Below, piece by piece: positions 7,695 to 15,016 of a stretch of 64,000 nt of DNA; the first letter of the stretch is position 1; each line of letters begins with the position of its first letter. The position numbers were made by a program, and so were the translations under genes. The notes under the pieces were generated by a model. It saw nothing but the letters and a program-made list of their open reading frames with translations, searched no databases and was not told the DNA's origin. Source of the stretch: Arthrobacter sp. UNC362MFTsu5.1 (GTDB lineage: Bacteria; Actinomycetota; Actinomycetes; Actinomycetales; Micrococcaceae). Location: assembly GCF_000685965.1 (NCBI RefSeq), contig NZ_JMLE01000015.1, forward strand, positions 1 to 64,000, in the 5' to 3' direction.

Positions 7695-7993
7695 GCCCCG
7701 AAACCCCCGCCGGCAACGTCTGGCCCATCTGGGAAGTCTTTGTCCGCTCCAGCCGCGGCCTGTCCCACGTGCACGCCGGGTCCTTGCACGCGCCGGACGC
7801 AGCGATGGCGCTGCGCAACGCCCGCGACTTGTACACCCGCCGCAACGAGGGCGTGTCCATCTGGGTTGTCCCCGCGGACGCCATCGCCTCCAGCGATCCG
7901 GACGCCAAGGGCGCGTTCTTCGAATCGCCCCAGGGCAAGGACTACCGGCATGCCACGTACTACACCAAGAGCGAGGGCGTGAAGCACCTGTGA
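7691..7993 (+). CDS. paaB: Phenylacetyl-CoA epoxidase subunit PaaB
   Basis: A 100-residue small subunit of the PaaABCE epoxidase. It starts [20 protein letters not shown], the signature of PaaB, and goes on with [16 protein letters not shown] and a C-terminal [16 protein letters not shown]. PaaB bridges the PaaA-PaaC dimers and is required for activity but has no catalytic site. Its ATG overlaps the paaA stop by 4 bases and its stop overlaps the paaC GTG by 4 bases, so the three are coupled. Confidence 0.96.
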   Translation: MSPETPAGNVWPIWEVFVRSSRGLSHVHAGSLHAPDAAMALRNARDLYTRRNEGVSIWVVPADAIASSDPDAKGAFFESPQGKDYRHATYYTKSEGVKHL

Positions 7994-8922
7994 GCACCCC
8001 CGAGACCACCACCCAGGAAACAGAGACAGAAACAACCGGCCACGGGGACATCTCCGTGGGCGTGACCACCGCAGGCACCAGCGGCGACGCCACCGCCAGC
8101 GCCACCCGCATCACGCCGGGCAACGCCCTCCGCCCGGAGGACATCGCACTGGCCGTCAGCCGCGGCACCGCCAAGCCCACCGAGGATGTGGCCGAGTTCG
8201 CGCTGCGCCTGGGCGACGACGCCCTGATCCTGGCCCAGCGCCTGGGCCACTGGATCTCCCGCGCTCCGGAGCTGGAGGAGGACATCGCCCTGGGCAACAT
8301 CGCCCTGGACCAGCTGGGCCACGCCCGCTCCTTCCTCAGCTACGCCGGCGGGCTCAACGGCAAGAGCGAGGACGAACTCGCCTACTTCCGGTCCGAGGAT
8401 GAGTTCCGCTCGGTGGAACTCTTCGAGCAGCCCAACGGGGACTTCGCCGTCACCATCGCCCGGCAGTTCGTGGTGAGCTACTACCAGTTCGAGCTCTACC
8501 GCAGGCTCACCCAGTCCGCGGACGCCACCCTGGCCGGCATCGCCGCCAAGGCAGTGAAGGAAGTGGATTACCACCGGGACCACAGTGCCCAGTGGGTGCT
8601 GCGCCTGGCCCTCGGCACGGACGAATCCCGCCGCAAGATGATCCACGGCTTCAAGGTCATCTGGCCCTACGTTGACGAATTGTTTGCCGACGACGACCTC
8701 ACCGCCCGCCTCGCGGCGGCGGGTGCCGCCGTCGAGCCTTCCAGCCTGCGTGCCGACTTTGACCGGCTCACCGGCGAGGTCCTGGCCGAAGCCGAACTCG
8801 AGGTTCCGCAGGTTCCGGCCGCCCTGGGCGGCGGACGCCGCGGCAAGCACTCCGAACACCTGGGCTACATGCTGGCCGAAATGCAGGTGCTGGCCCGCCA
8901 GCACCCAGGAGCGAGCTGGTAG
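7990..8922 (+). CDS. paaC: Phenylacetyl-CoA epoxidase structural subunit PaaC
   Basis: A 310-residue ferritin-like partner of PaaA that gives the complex its structure. The recognisable parts are LGDDALILAQRLGHWISRAP, DIALGNIALDQLGHARSFL and, later, KEVDYHRDHSAQWVLRLALG. The start is GTG, overlapping the paaB stop; the first 40 residues are Thr/Ser-rich (TPETTTQETETETTG) and are an extension compared with enterobacterial PaaC, probably disordered. The paaD start lies 2 bases after its stop. Confidence 0.95.
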   Translation: MSTPETTTQETETETTGHGDISVGVTTAGTSGDATASATRITPGNALRPEDIALAVSRGTAKPTEDVAEFALRLGDDALILAQRLGHWISRAPELEEDIALGNIALDQLGHARSFLSYAGGLNGKSEDELAYFRSEDEFRSVELFEQPNGDFAVTIARQFVVSYYQFELYRRLTQSADATLAGIAAKAVKEVDYHRDHSAQWVLRLALGTDESRRKMIHGFKVIWPYVDELFADDDLTARLAAAGAAVEPSSLRADFDRLTGEVLAEAELEVPQVPAALGGGRRGKHSEHLGYMLAEMQVLARQHPGASW

Positions 8923-8924
8923 CC

Positions 8925-9476
8925 ATGTACGTCAGCCACCCCACCGCTGAGAGCGACCGCAGGGAAGCGAAAACGCCCGAGCAGAAGGCCTGGGACCTCG
9001 CCGCCACGGTGTGCGATCCCGAGATCCCGGTGCTCACGATTGCGGACCTGGGCATCCTCCGGGATGTGAAGCTGTTCGATGACGGCGGCATGGTGCCCGC
9101 CGTCCAGGTGACCATCACGCCCACGTACTCGGGCTGCCCGGCCATGGACGCCATCCGCGATGACCTCAACGCGGTGTTCGCCAAGGAGGGCTACCCCAAT
9201 GTGCACGTGGAGCTGGTGCTCAGCCCCGCGTGGACCACGGACTGGATGACCGAGTCCGGCAAGGCCAAGCTGCAGGAGTACGGCATCGCGCCGCCCAGCG
9301 GCCACAGCAACGCAGTACGCCACGCAGGGCCCGTCCGCCTGAGCCTGGCCGTCAAATGCCCGCAGTGTTCATCGTTGAACACCAAGGAACTCACCCGCTT
9401 CGGTTCCACCTCCTGCAAGGCGCTGTACGTCTGCCAGGACTGCAAGGAACCGTTCGACTACTTCAAAGTTTTGTAA
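8925..9476 (+). CDS. paaD: PaaD, Fe-S assembly-type factor of the epoxidase
   Basis: A 183-residue protein with an N-terminal DUF59/MIP18 domain (WDLAATVCDPEIPVLTIADL, then PTYSGCPAMDAI) and a C-terminal four-Cys zinc-ribbon-like part (CPQCSSLNTKELTRFGSTSC and CQDCKEPFDYFKVL). PaaD is needed for the Fe-S cluster or assembly of the oxygenase, though its exact role is unsettled. It is placed between the structural subunits and the reductase, as usual. The extra N-terminal 25 residues are charged and not conserved. Confidence 0.95.
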   Translation: MYVSHPTAESDRREAKTPEQKAWDLAATVCDPEIPVLTIADLGILRDVKLFDDGGMVPAVQVTITPTYSGCPAMDAIRDDLNAVFAKEGYPNVHVELVLSPAWTTDWMTESGKAKLQEYGIAPPSGHSNAVRHAGPVRLSLAVKCPQCSSLNTKELTRFGSTSCKALYVCQDCKEPFDYFKVL

Positions 9477-9491
9477 GGAACAGGTGCTCCC

Positions 9492-10718
9492 ATGACTGTT
9501 GTCCGCCAGACTGCCGCCGAACAGGCCACGGCCACCGGCCGCCGTCGTGCGTCCTTCCACACGCTGACGGTGGCGGAAGTCCGCCGGCTCACCGAAGATG
9601 CCATCGAAGTGACGTTCGGGGTTCCGGCGGAGCTTGCCGGCCAGTACGACTACCTGCCGGGTCAGTACGTGGCCCTGCGCACCACCATGCCGGATGAGAC
9701 CGGCCAGCCGCACGAGGTGCGCCGCAGCTACTCCATCTGCGCCGAGCCGCGCAGCTTCGCGGACGGCACCAGCGAGATCCGGGTGGCCATCAAGAAGGAC
9801 CTGGGCGGGCTGTTCTCCACGTGGGCGAACGCCGAGCTGAAGGCCGGCGACCAGCTGGACGTGATGAGCCCCATGGGTGCATTCGTCTCCAAGCACGGCC
9901 GCGACGGCAAGACCGTTGAGCAGAACGTCATGAACTCCATGAACCACCCGGAGGACCTGGCGGGGGAGCCGGGCAGCTTCGTGGCCATCGCGGCGGGTTC
10001 CGGCATCACACCCGTGATCGCCATTGCCCGCACGCTGCTGGCGGCCAACCCTGAGACCCGCTTCGACCTGATCTACGCCAACAAGGCCGCCATGGACGTG
10101 ATGTTCCTGGAGGAGCTGGCGGACCTGAAGGACAAGTACCCGAGCCGCCTGGCCCTGCACCATGTGCTGTCCCGCGAGCAGCGCATCGCGCCGCTGCTGA
10201 GCGGAAGGATCGACGCCGAGAAGCTCCAGGCGCTGCTGGGCACCGCCATCCACGCGGACGACGTGGACGAGTGGTTCCTGTGCGGGCCGTTCGAGCTGGT
10301 GCAGCTGTGCCGGGACACCTTGGCAGCCCGCGGCGTGCAGCCCGAGCACGTGCGCTTCGAGCTGTTCACCTCCGGCAAGCCGGACCGCCCCGAGGGCAAC
10401 ATCGGCCGGCCAGTGATCGCGGACGAGTCCAAGGAAACCTACAAGATCACGTTCAAGCTGGACGGCCTCGAAGGCAAGGTGGAAAGCCCCACCCATGCGC
10501 GCGAGTCCATCCTCAACGCCGCCCTGCGCGTGCGCCCGGATGTGCCGTTCGCGTGTGCCGGGGGAGTGTGCGGCACCTGCCGCGCCAAGGTGGTTACGGG
10601 TTCCGTCACGATGGATGAGAACTACGCCCTGGAGCAGGATGAACTGGACAAGGGCTACGTGCTCACCTGCCAGTCCCACCCCACTACCCCGGACGTCACG
10701 GTCGACTTCGACGTCTAA
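9492..10718 (+). CDS. paaE: Phenylacetyl-CoA epoxidase reductase PaaE
   Basis: A 408-residue NAD(P)H:ferredoxin-type reductase that feeds electrons to the di-iron centre. The N-terminal half has the flavin-binding box RRSYSIC and the nucleotide-binding stretch FVAIAAGSGITPVIAIARTL. The C-terminal ferredoxin domain has CAGGVCGTCRAKV (near 355-363) and LTCQSHP (near 393), the four Cys of a plant-type 2Fe-2S cluster. Length is somewhat above the roughly 360 residues of enterobacterial PaaE, mainly from a longer N terminus and an insert before the nucleotide-binding part (SKHGRDGKTVEQNVMN). Confidence 0.96.
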   Translation: MTVVRQTAAEQATATGRRRASFHTLTVAEVRRLTEDAIEVTFGVPAELAGQYDYLPGQYVALRTTMPDETGQPHEVRRSYSICAEPRSFADGTSEIRVAIKKDLGGLFSTWANAELKAGDQLDVMSPMGAFVSKHGRDGKTVEQNVMNSMNHPEDLAGEPGSFVAIAAGSGITPVIAIARTLLAANPETRFDLIYANKAAMDVMFLEELADLKDKYPSRLALHHVLSREQRIAPLLSGRIDAEKLQALLGTAIHADDVDEWFLCGPFELVQLCRDTLAARGVQPEHVRFELFTSGKPDRPEGNIGRPVIADESKETYKITFKLDGLEGKVESPTHARESILNAALRVRPDVPFACAGGVCGTCRAKVVTGSVTMDENYALEQDELDKGYVLTCQSHPTTPDVTVDFDV

Positions 10719-10760
10719 GCCTTTCCCAACCCGGCTGTCACGGCCACGAACAGGAGCCCC

Positions 10761-11543
10761 ATGATCTCCCTCTCCATCGCCGACGGCATCGCCGAGGTTG
10801 TCCTCAATGCCCCGCACAAGCTGAATTCACTGGATGAGCAGGCGCTGAAGGATTTAACCCAGGCGTACGACGACGCCGCTGCCGCCGCCTCGCGCGGTGA
10901 GGTGCGGGCGCTGCTGCTCAGGGGAGAGGGCCGCGCCTTCTGCGCGGGCCGGGACATCGCGGGCGTGACGCCGGAGACGGACGACGTCCAGGCGTACCTG
11001 GGCGGCCTGCTGCAGCCGCTGCTGCAGAAGATGACTGCGTTCCCGGCTCCCACGTTCGCGGCGGCGCAGGGTGCCTGCCTGGGCGTGGGGCTGGGCCTGC
11101 TGCTGGCCACGGACGTGGTGTACGTGGCGGAGGACGCCAAGTTCGGCTCGCCCTTCGCCAAGCTGGGGGCCACGCTGGATTCCGGCGGGCACTGGTACTT
11201 CACCGAGCGGCTGGGCATGCACCGGACGCTGGACCTGATCTACACCGCGGAGCTGATGAGTGGCGCCGAGGCAGTGGCGCAGGGCATGTTCAGCCGGGCC
11301 ATGCCCAAGGACGAGCTGCTGGAAAACACCCGCGGCATCGTGGCGAAGGTTGCCTCTGGTGCGACGGGCGCTTTCAACGCCAGCAAGGACCTGGTGGCGC
11401 ACATCCGCGACCAGCGCCTTGGCCTCTGGGAGGCTATGGAGGAGGAAAACGCGGAGCAGGCCCGGCTGTGCAAGTCCGAGGACTATTCAGAGGGCTTCAA
11501 GGCGTTCCAGGAGAAGCGGACGCCGGAGTTCAAGAACCGGTAA
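10761..11543 (+). CDS. paaG: Enoyl-CoA hydratase/isomerase, probably PaaG-type
   Basis: A 260-residue crotonase-fold protein at the end of the paa run; AGGAG lies 4 bases before the ATG. Oxyanion-hole segments are GRAFCAGRDIAG and AAQGACLGVGLGLLLATDVV. The region DSGGHWYFTERLG recalls PaaG (ring 1,2-epoxyphenylacetyl-CoA isomerase), which has an Asp at this place instead of the hydratase glutamates. An isomerase turning the epoxide into the oxepin form fits the context, but PaaF-like hydratase activity cannot be excluded. The rest of the pathway (paaZ, paaH, paaJ, paaK) is not in the window. It converges with the next gene with a 2-base gap. Confidence 0.7.
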   Translation: MISLSIADGIAEVVLNAPHKLNSLDEQALKDLTQAYDDAAAAASRGEVRALLLRGEGRAFCAGRDIAGVTPETDDVQAYLGGLLQPLLQKMTAFPAPTFAAAQGACLGVGLGLLLATDVVYVAEDAKFGSPFAKLGATLDSGGHWYFTERLGMHRTLDLIYTAELMSGAEAVAQGMFSRAMPKDELLENTRGIVAKVASGATGAFNASKDLVAHIRDQRLGLWEAMEEENAEQARLCKSEDYSEGFKAFQEKRTPEFKNR

Positions 11544-11545
11544 AA

Positions 11546-12439
11546 CTAAGCTGCCGGATCGTCCACCATGGTGACGCTGTCCGTCAGCTCCATCCAGAGG
11601 TCAGGCTCTGTGGGCAGGTCTGCCGGGCAGGCGAGAATGAGTTCCATCAGGCCGTCGCCGGCGGGCATGGACCGCAGGGCGATGCGGTACACCACGTCCA
11701 CGTCGCTCTTGTTCTTGAACCGAAGCTCCGCTTCCTGCAGTTCGATGACGCGGCCATCGGCATTCCGCAGCTTGGTGTAAAGCGAGTCAGCATCGGTCAC
11801 AACCGTGACCGGCTTGCCCACCGTTGATTTGATGCCGTCGATTTCGAGCTGCATCGAGGTTTTGGTGGCTTCTTCGTCGGTGGTTTCAGCGCGGGGCGGC
11901 AGGATGGCCTGGTGCGTGGTGAAGTTGCAGGGGCTCTCTTTGCTGCGGTACTGGATGGTGCCTTCTTTGATATCTGACGTCGTCCAGCCTGCGGGCATTT
12001 TGGTGGACCAGACAGGTGCCGAAGTGAAGTCGGCATCCTGGAAGATGTACAGGTCTTCGTCGCCGGTGGCTGCGGCCGAGGATTCCTCCGCGGTGGCTTC
12101 CTCGGTTGCTTCCCCAGACGCCGAGCTGCCGGCAGTCTCCGTGGGCGCTGGTGCGGCTTCAGGTTCTCTGTTTGAGCCGAGGCCGCCGAGGACCATCACG
12201 CCGGCTATGGTCAAGACCGCCACAACGCCGATGCTGCCCGCCACCCAGCCCCAGACGGGGAAACCGCCCTTGGGCTGAGGCGGGCCGTACTGGCCCGGTC
12301 CTGGTTGGCCATACGGAGGCTGGTTGAAGTCGTACTGGTCCGCACGCGGGGGATAGGGCGGTTGGTTCTGTTGACCTGTCTGCTGCCATCCGTTGTGCTC
12401 CGGCTGCTGCGGTACGCCAGACTGCTGGTCGTTATTCAA
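11546..12439 (-). CDS. Membrane-anchored protein with Pro/Gln-rich N terminus and exported domain
   Basis: I do not recognise the family. The product (about 297 residues) has a Pro/Gln/Gly/Tyr-rich cytosolic N terminus (PPYGQPGPGQYGPPQP), one membrane helix (VAGSIGVVAVLTIAGVMVLGG), an acidic Ala/Glu/Thr linker and a roughly 190-residue outer domain (DLYIFQDADFTSAPVWSTKM and so on). This layout is common for actinobacterial surface proteins of unknown role. I take TTG at 12439 as the start because GGGGGA lies 7 bases before it; an in-frame GTG at 12469 would add ten residues without a ribosome site. It has two Cys in the outer part that may form a disulfide. It is monocistronic and converges with the paa operon. 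Confidence 0.75.
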   Translation of the reverse strand: MNNDQQSGVPQQPEHNGWQQTGQQNQPPYPPRADQYDFNQPPYGQPGPGQYGPPQPKGGFPVWGWVAGSIGVVAVLTIAGVMVLGGLGSNREPEAAPAPTETAGSSASGEATEEATAEESSAAATGDEDLYIFQDADFTSAPVWSTKMPAGWTTSDIKEGTIQYRSKESPCNFTTHQAILPPRAETTDEEATKTSMQLEIDGIKSTVGKPVTVVTDADSLYTKLRNADGRVIELQEAELRFKNKSDVDVVYRIALRSMPAGDGLMELILACPADLPTEPDLWMELTDSVTMVDDPAA

Positions 12440-12526
12440 AATGTCCCCCAATATTCGTGAAAGCTGCACCAGAAGTATGTCCGAATATGCCTCGGCCTGC
12501 GATGGGCAGGCCTCCCCATCGGTCCC

Positions 12527-12548
12527 GGTGATTGAGCCCGTCGAAATC
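12527..12548. repeat. Copy of the dispersed GATTGAGCCTGTCGAAA repeat
   Basis: GGTGATTGAGCCCGTCGAAA is a one-base variant of the short repeat that also occurs at 14152, 34092 and 34326, and in inverted form at 13520. This copy is intergenic, before galU. See the separate finding on this family. Confidence 0.7.
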
Positions 12549-12604
12549 GTCGTAATCTCAGCAATGAATTGCCAGTTTCCTCAATCGATTTGTATGGTTC
12601 AGCT

Positions 12605-13498
12605 ATGACTTTGGGGAAAACAGTAAAAAAGGCCGTCATTCCTGCTGCCGGACTGGGAACTCGCTTCCTGCCCGCCACCAAGGCAATGCCGAAGGAAATG
12701 TTGCCGGTTGTTGACCAGCCCGCAATCCAGTACGTGGTGGAAGAAGCCGTCAAAGCAGGCTTGGATGATCTGCTGATGATCACCGGACGCTCGAAGCGCG
12801 CCCTGGAGGACCACTTTGACCGCGCACCGGCTCTAGAGCGCACCCTGGAGCTGAAGGGCGACCTGGAGCGCCTGGAGGCCGTCCAGCACGCTTCCAGCCT
12901 GGCGCCGCTGCACTACCTGCGGCAGGGCGATCCGAAGGGCTTGGGCCACGCGGTGCTGTGCGCCCGCCAGCACGTCGGGGATGAGCCGTTTGCGGTCCTG
13001 CTGGGTGATGACCTCATAGATGCCCAGGAGGACCTCCTGAGCATCATGATTGACGTCCAGGCGAAGACCGGCGGTTCTGTAATCGCCCTGATCGAGGTGG
13101 ACCCCTCGCAGATTAGCGCCTACGGCTGCGCGGACATCACCGCAGTGGATGGCGAGGACTACTTCCAGGTGAACCGGCTGGTGGAGAAGCCGTCGGTTGA
13201 TGAGGCTCCGTCCAACCTTGCCGTCATTGGCCGCTACGTGCTGCACCCGGCGGTGTTTGACGTGCTGGAGAACACGGAACCCGGCCGTGGCGGCGAGATC
13301 CAGTTGACGGACGCCCTGCAGACCCTTGCGACCACTGAGGGTGAGGGTGGCGGTGTTTATGGCGTGGTGTTCCGTGGGCGCCGCTACGACACCGGGGACA
13401 AGCTCAGCTACATCAAGGCTGTTATCTCCATCGCCTCGGAGCGCGTGGACTTCGGTGAAGAATTGAAGACGTGGATGAAGGAATTCGTGAACGAGTAA
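12605..13498 (+). CDS. galU: UTP-glucose-1-phosphate uridylyltransferase
   Basis: A 297-residue enzyme making UDP-glucose from UTP and glucose-1-phosphate in the cytosol. The N terminus has the nucleotide-binding loop VIPAAGLGTRFLPATKAMPK, then VDQPAIQYVVEEAV; FAVLLGDDLID binds metal and sugar nucleotide and VEKPSVDEAPSNLAVIGRYV is the later conserved part. The ATG at 12605 is preferred to an in-frame GTG 36 bases upstream because the protein then begins like other GalU proteins (MTLGKTVKKAVIPAAG). UDP-glucose feeds the ugd step at 16.9 kb, so the gene belongs with the EPS locus in function though not in position. It ends in a hairpin made by a dispersed repeat. Confidence 0.96.
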   Translation: MTLGKTVKKAVIPAAGLGTRFLPATKAMPKEMLPVVDQPAIQYVVEEAVKAGLDDLLMITGRSKRALEDHFDRAPALERTLELKGDLERLEAVQHASSLAPLHYLRQGDPKGLGHAVLCARQHVGDEPFAVLLGDDLIDAQEDLLSIMIDVQAKTGGSVIALIEVDPSQISAYGCADITAVDGEDYFQVNRLVEKPSVDEAPSNLAVIGRYVLHPAVFDVLENTEPGRGGEIQLTDALQTLATTEGEGGGVYGVVFRGRRYDTGDKLSYIKAVISIASERVDFGEELKTWMKEFVNE

Positions 13499-13507
13499 GT
13501 CGATTCA

Positions 13508-13975
13508 TCAATCGCTTTTCGACAGGCTCAACGTCAGCTGGCGTTGAGCCTGTTGTCGTTTGAGCGGCAATACTCCGGCTCGGGCGGCCAATGCTCCTAT
13601 GACACAGCCGGCCGTGTTTGTGACGAGGTCCAGCGGGCTCGCGAAACGGCCGTGAAGAAAAAGCTGCTGCCCGAGCTCCATGCAGCCGGAGACCACCAGC
13701 CCGAAGGCGCCAAGCTGCCAAAACCTTTCCCTTGGGAAAGCCAGTGAAGCAGCTGCGCCGAGCGGCATGAAGAGCACCACGTTTGCCGTGGCCTCAATTA
13801 GCGAGTAATTCACCCAGCCTGGAATTCCTAGGGCGTGTATGAGGAAAAGGAACCCCCCAAGCTCGCCCTGGATGGGTTTGTCGACGGGGCTGGGCCAGAA
13901 GGCTACTAGAGCCAGTGGCGCCATCATGGCAGCGAGGACTTGCCGCCACAGGTGCGGTCGTTCGAGGCGATTCAA
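13508..13975 (-). CDS. VanZ-like membrane protein
   Basis: A 155-residue integral membrane protein with four hydrophobic segments. The core FMPLGAAASLAF, a following ELGQQLFLHGRFASPLDLVT and the segment NTAGCVIGALAARAG form the VanZ pattern (conserved Pro, Glu-Gln and Asp-N-T). VanZ gave low-level teicoplanin resistance where first described; the wider family's role is unknown and resistance should not be assumed. The start is TTG at 13975. The C-terminal residues LTLSLSKSD are encoded by the dispersed repeat at 13520, which suggests that the repeat replaced the original end of the gene. Confidence 0.8.
   Translation of the reverse strand: MNRLERPHLWRQVLAAMMAPLALVAFWPSPVDKPIQGELGGFLFLIHALGIPGWVNYSLIEATANVVLFMPLGAAASLAFPRERFWQLGAFGLVVSGCMELGQQLFLHGRFASPLDLVTNTAGCVIGALAARAGVLPLKRQQAQRQLTLSLSKSD
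13520..13558. terminator. Hairpin between galU and the VanZ-like gene, built from a dispersed repeat
   Basis: ACAGGCTCAACG (13522-13533) pairs perfectly with CGTTGAGCCTGT (13542-13553) around an 8-base loop. It follows galU by about 23 bases and ends TTGTCGTTTG, so it may act as its terminator. Both arms are copies of the GAGCCTGTCG repeat in opposite directions, lying inside the VanZ-like coding end. Confidence 0.65.
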
Positions 13976-14151
13976 ACATACCTCAGGATGTCCGGAGGAG
14001 TGCCAAGGCTGCTACTCCGACAGTAGCGGCGGCTAGGAGCCCCAAGAGGATGTAGGGGAGTGCTTGCGGAGGGGGAAGCGGAAATGCGAAATTGAATTGC
14101 CAGCGTGGTCTCCGCCAATGTCTCCCCATAACTCATATGAATACCACATTC

Positions 14152-14173
14152 GTAGTTGAGCTTGTCGAAAACC
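14152..14173. repeat. Degenerate copy of the GATTGAGCCTGTCGAAA repeat
   Basis: GTTGAGCTTGTCGAAAACC lies in the gap between the VanZ-like and LANTG genes, just before the strong hairpin. It differs from the common form at one or two places. Apart from this copy and the hairpin at 14181, the gap 13976-14247 shows no gene. Confidence 0.55.
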
Positions 14174-14180
14174 TTAAAGC

Positions 14181-14226
14181 AGAGGGTGGGTGGTTCTCCG
14201 GTTTACCGGAGAACCACCCACCCTCT
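14181..14226 (-). terminator. Strong hairpin terminator of the LANTG protein gene
   Basis: A perfect 21-bp stem (14181-14201 with 14206-14226) closed by the loop TTTA. It starts 21 bases after the stop of the minus-strand gene at 14248 and is followed on that strand by GCTTTAAGGTTTT. It has no AT-only stem base and is one of the longest perfect stems in the window. Confidence 0.85.
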
Positions 14227-14247
14227 TTGGTGCTTGTTGGTTTAGCC

Positions 14248-14844
14248 TTACGCTGCGGCCTCAGCCTTGGCGCGGCGGCGAACTACAACTACTGAGGTTG
14301 CGCCGGCGGCCAGTGCGCCTGCGCCTACCAGAGACCAGAGAACCAGGCTGGCGTCTGCACCGGTATTGGCAAGACCGGTTCCGGTGTTTGCCAGCGGGGC
14401 ACCGCCGGTGTTGGCGAGGCCCGTACCGGCAACGGTTACGACGGCGGTTGCAGTCTTACCCGAGGTCAGGCCCGTCGCGGTCAGCGTGTAGGTTCCGCCT
14501 TCGCTGATGCTCAGCGGGAAGGCGAAGGCGCCGTTGGCGTCAGCCGTGGTCGAGAACGTCTGCGGTGCCAGCGGCAGGGTGATCTTGGTCGGAACCGTGC
14601 GGCTACCGTTGGAAACGCTTGAGCCGTTTGCTGCGGGCGGGTTGCCCGGAGTAACGGTGATGGACAGGCCTTCGCCAGCAAGGAAGCCGTTGCCGCGGAA
14701 GACGAACTGCTCGCCCGGGCCAACGGTGCCGTCAGATACTGCGGCGTTGGCCGGCGGTGCCGGGTAGGTGGCTGCGACGGCCGGAACGGCGCCGATAAGT
14801 GCGATGGAACCTGCAAGTGCGATTGCTGCGAGTGATTTCTTCAT
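14248..14844 (-). CDS. Secreted LANTG-type (sortase-sorted) surface protein
   Basis: A 198-residue protein with a signal peptide (MKKSLAAIALAGSIALIGAV, cleavage after PAVAA), a single Ig-like or pilin-like domain of about 110 residues and a C-terminal sorting signal: LANTG, a hydrophobic helix (LVLWSLVGAGALAAGATSVV) and the basic tail RRRAKAEAAA. LAxTG is the motif used by class E sortases of high-GC Gram-positives, so covalent linkage to the wall is expected. Unusually the LANTG motif occurs three times within about 20 residues. AGGGGGA precedes ATG, with a leader of about 100 bases. It sits next to the DUF4012 gene at the end of the EPS locus. No sortase gene is in the window. Confidence 0.85.
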   Translation of the reverse strand: MKKSLAAIALAGSIALIGAVPAVAATYPAPPANAAVSDGTVGPGEQFVFRGNGFLAGEGLSITVTPGNPPAANGSSVSNGSRTVPTKITLPLAPQTFSTTADANGAFAFPLSISEGGTYTLTATGLTSGKTATAVVTVAGTGLANTGGAPLANTGTGLANTGADASLVLWSLVGAGALAAGATSVVVVRRRAKAEAAA

Positions 14845-15016
14845 GAGTCCCCCTGAGACCGTAAATACGATGTGTCACGTGATTGGTGGAGATTTCCGAG
14901 ACCGTCGAGTGACCGTAGGTTGAAATCTCATTTGCTGTGCCCAAGTAGACGTTAGCATCCCGTGACGGGTGTTACCAAAGTGAATCAAGTCGCTTTACAT
15001 ACTGTTAACGCGATGT

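Noticed and set aside
9369..10817. Minus-strand frame of 482 codons opposite paaE
   Set aside because: Antisense frame; paaE has complete flavin and 2Fe-2S motifs and fits the operon.
13508..13975. Glycopeptide resistance by the VanZ-like protein
   Set aside because: Only the fold-level pattern is seen and no vanHAX genes exist nearby; most VanZ-like proteins have no such role.
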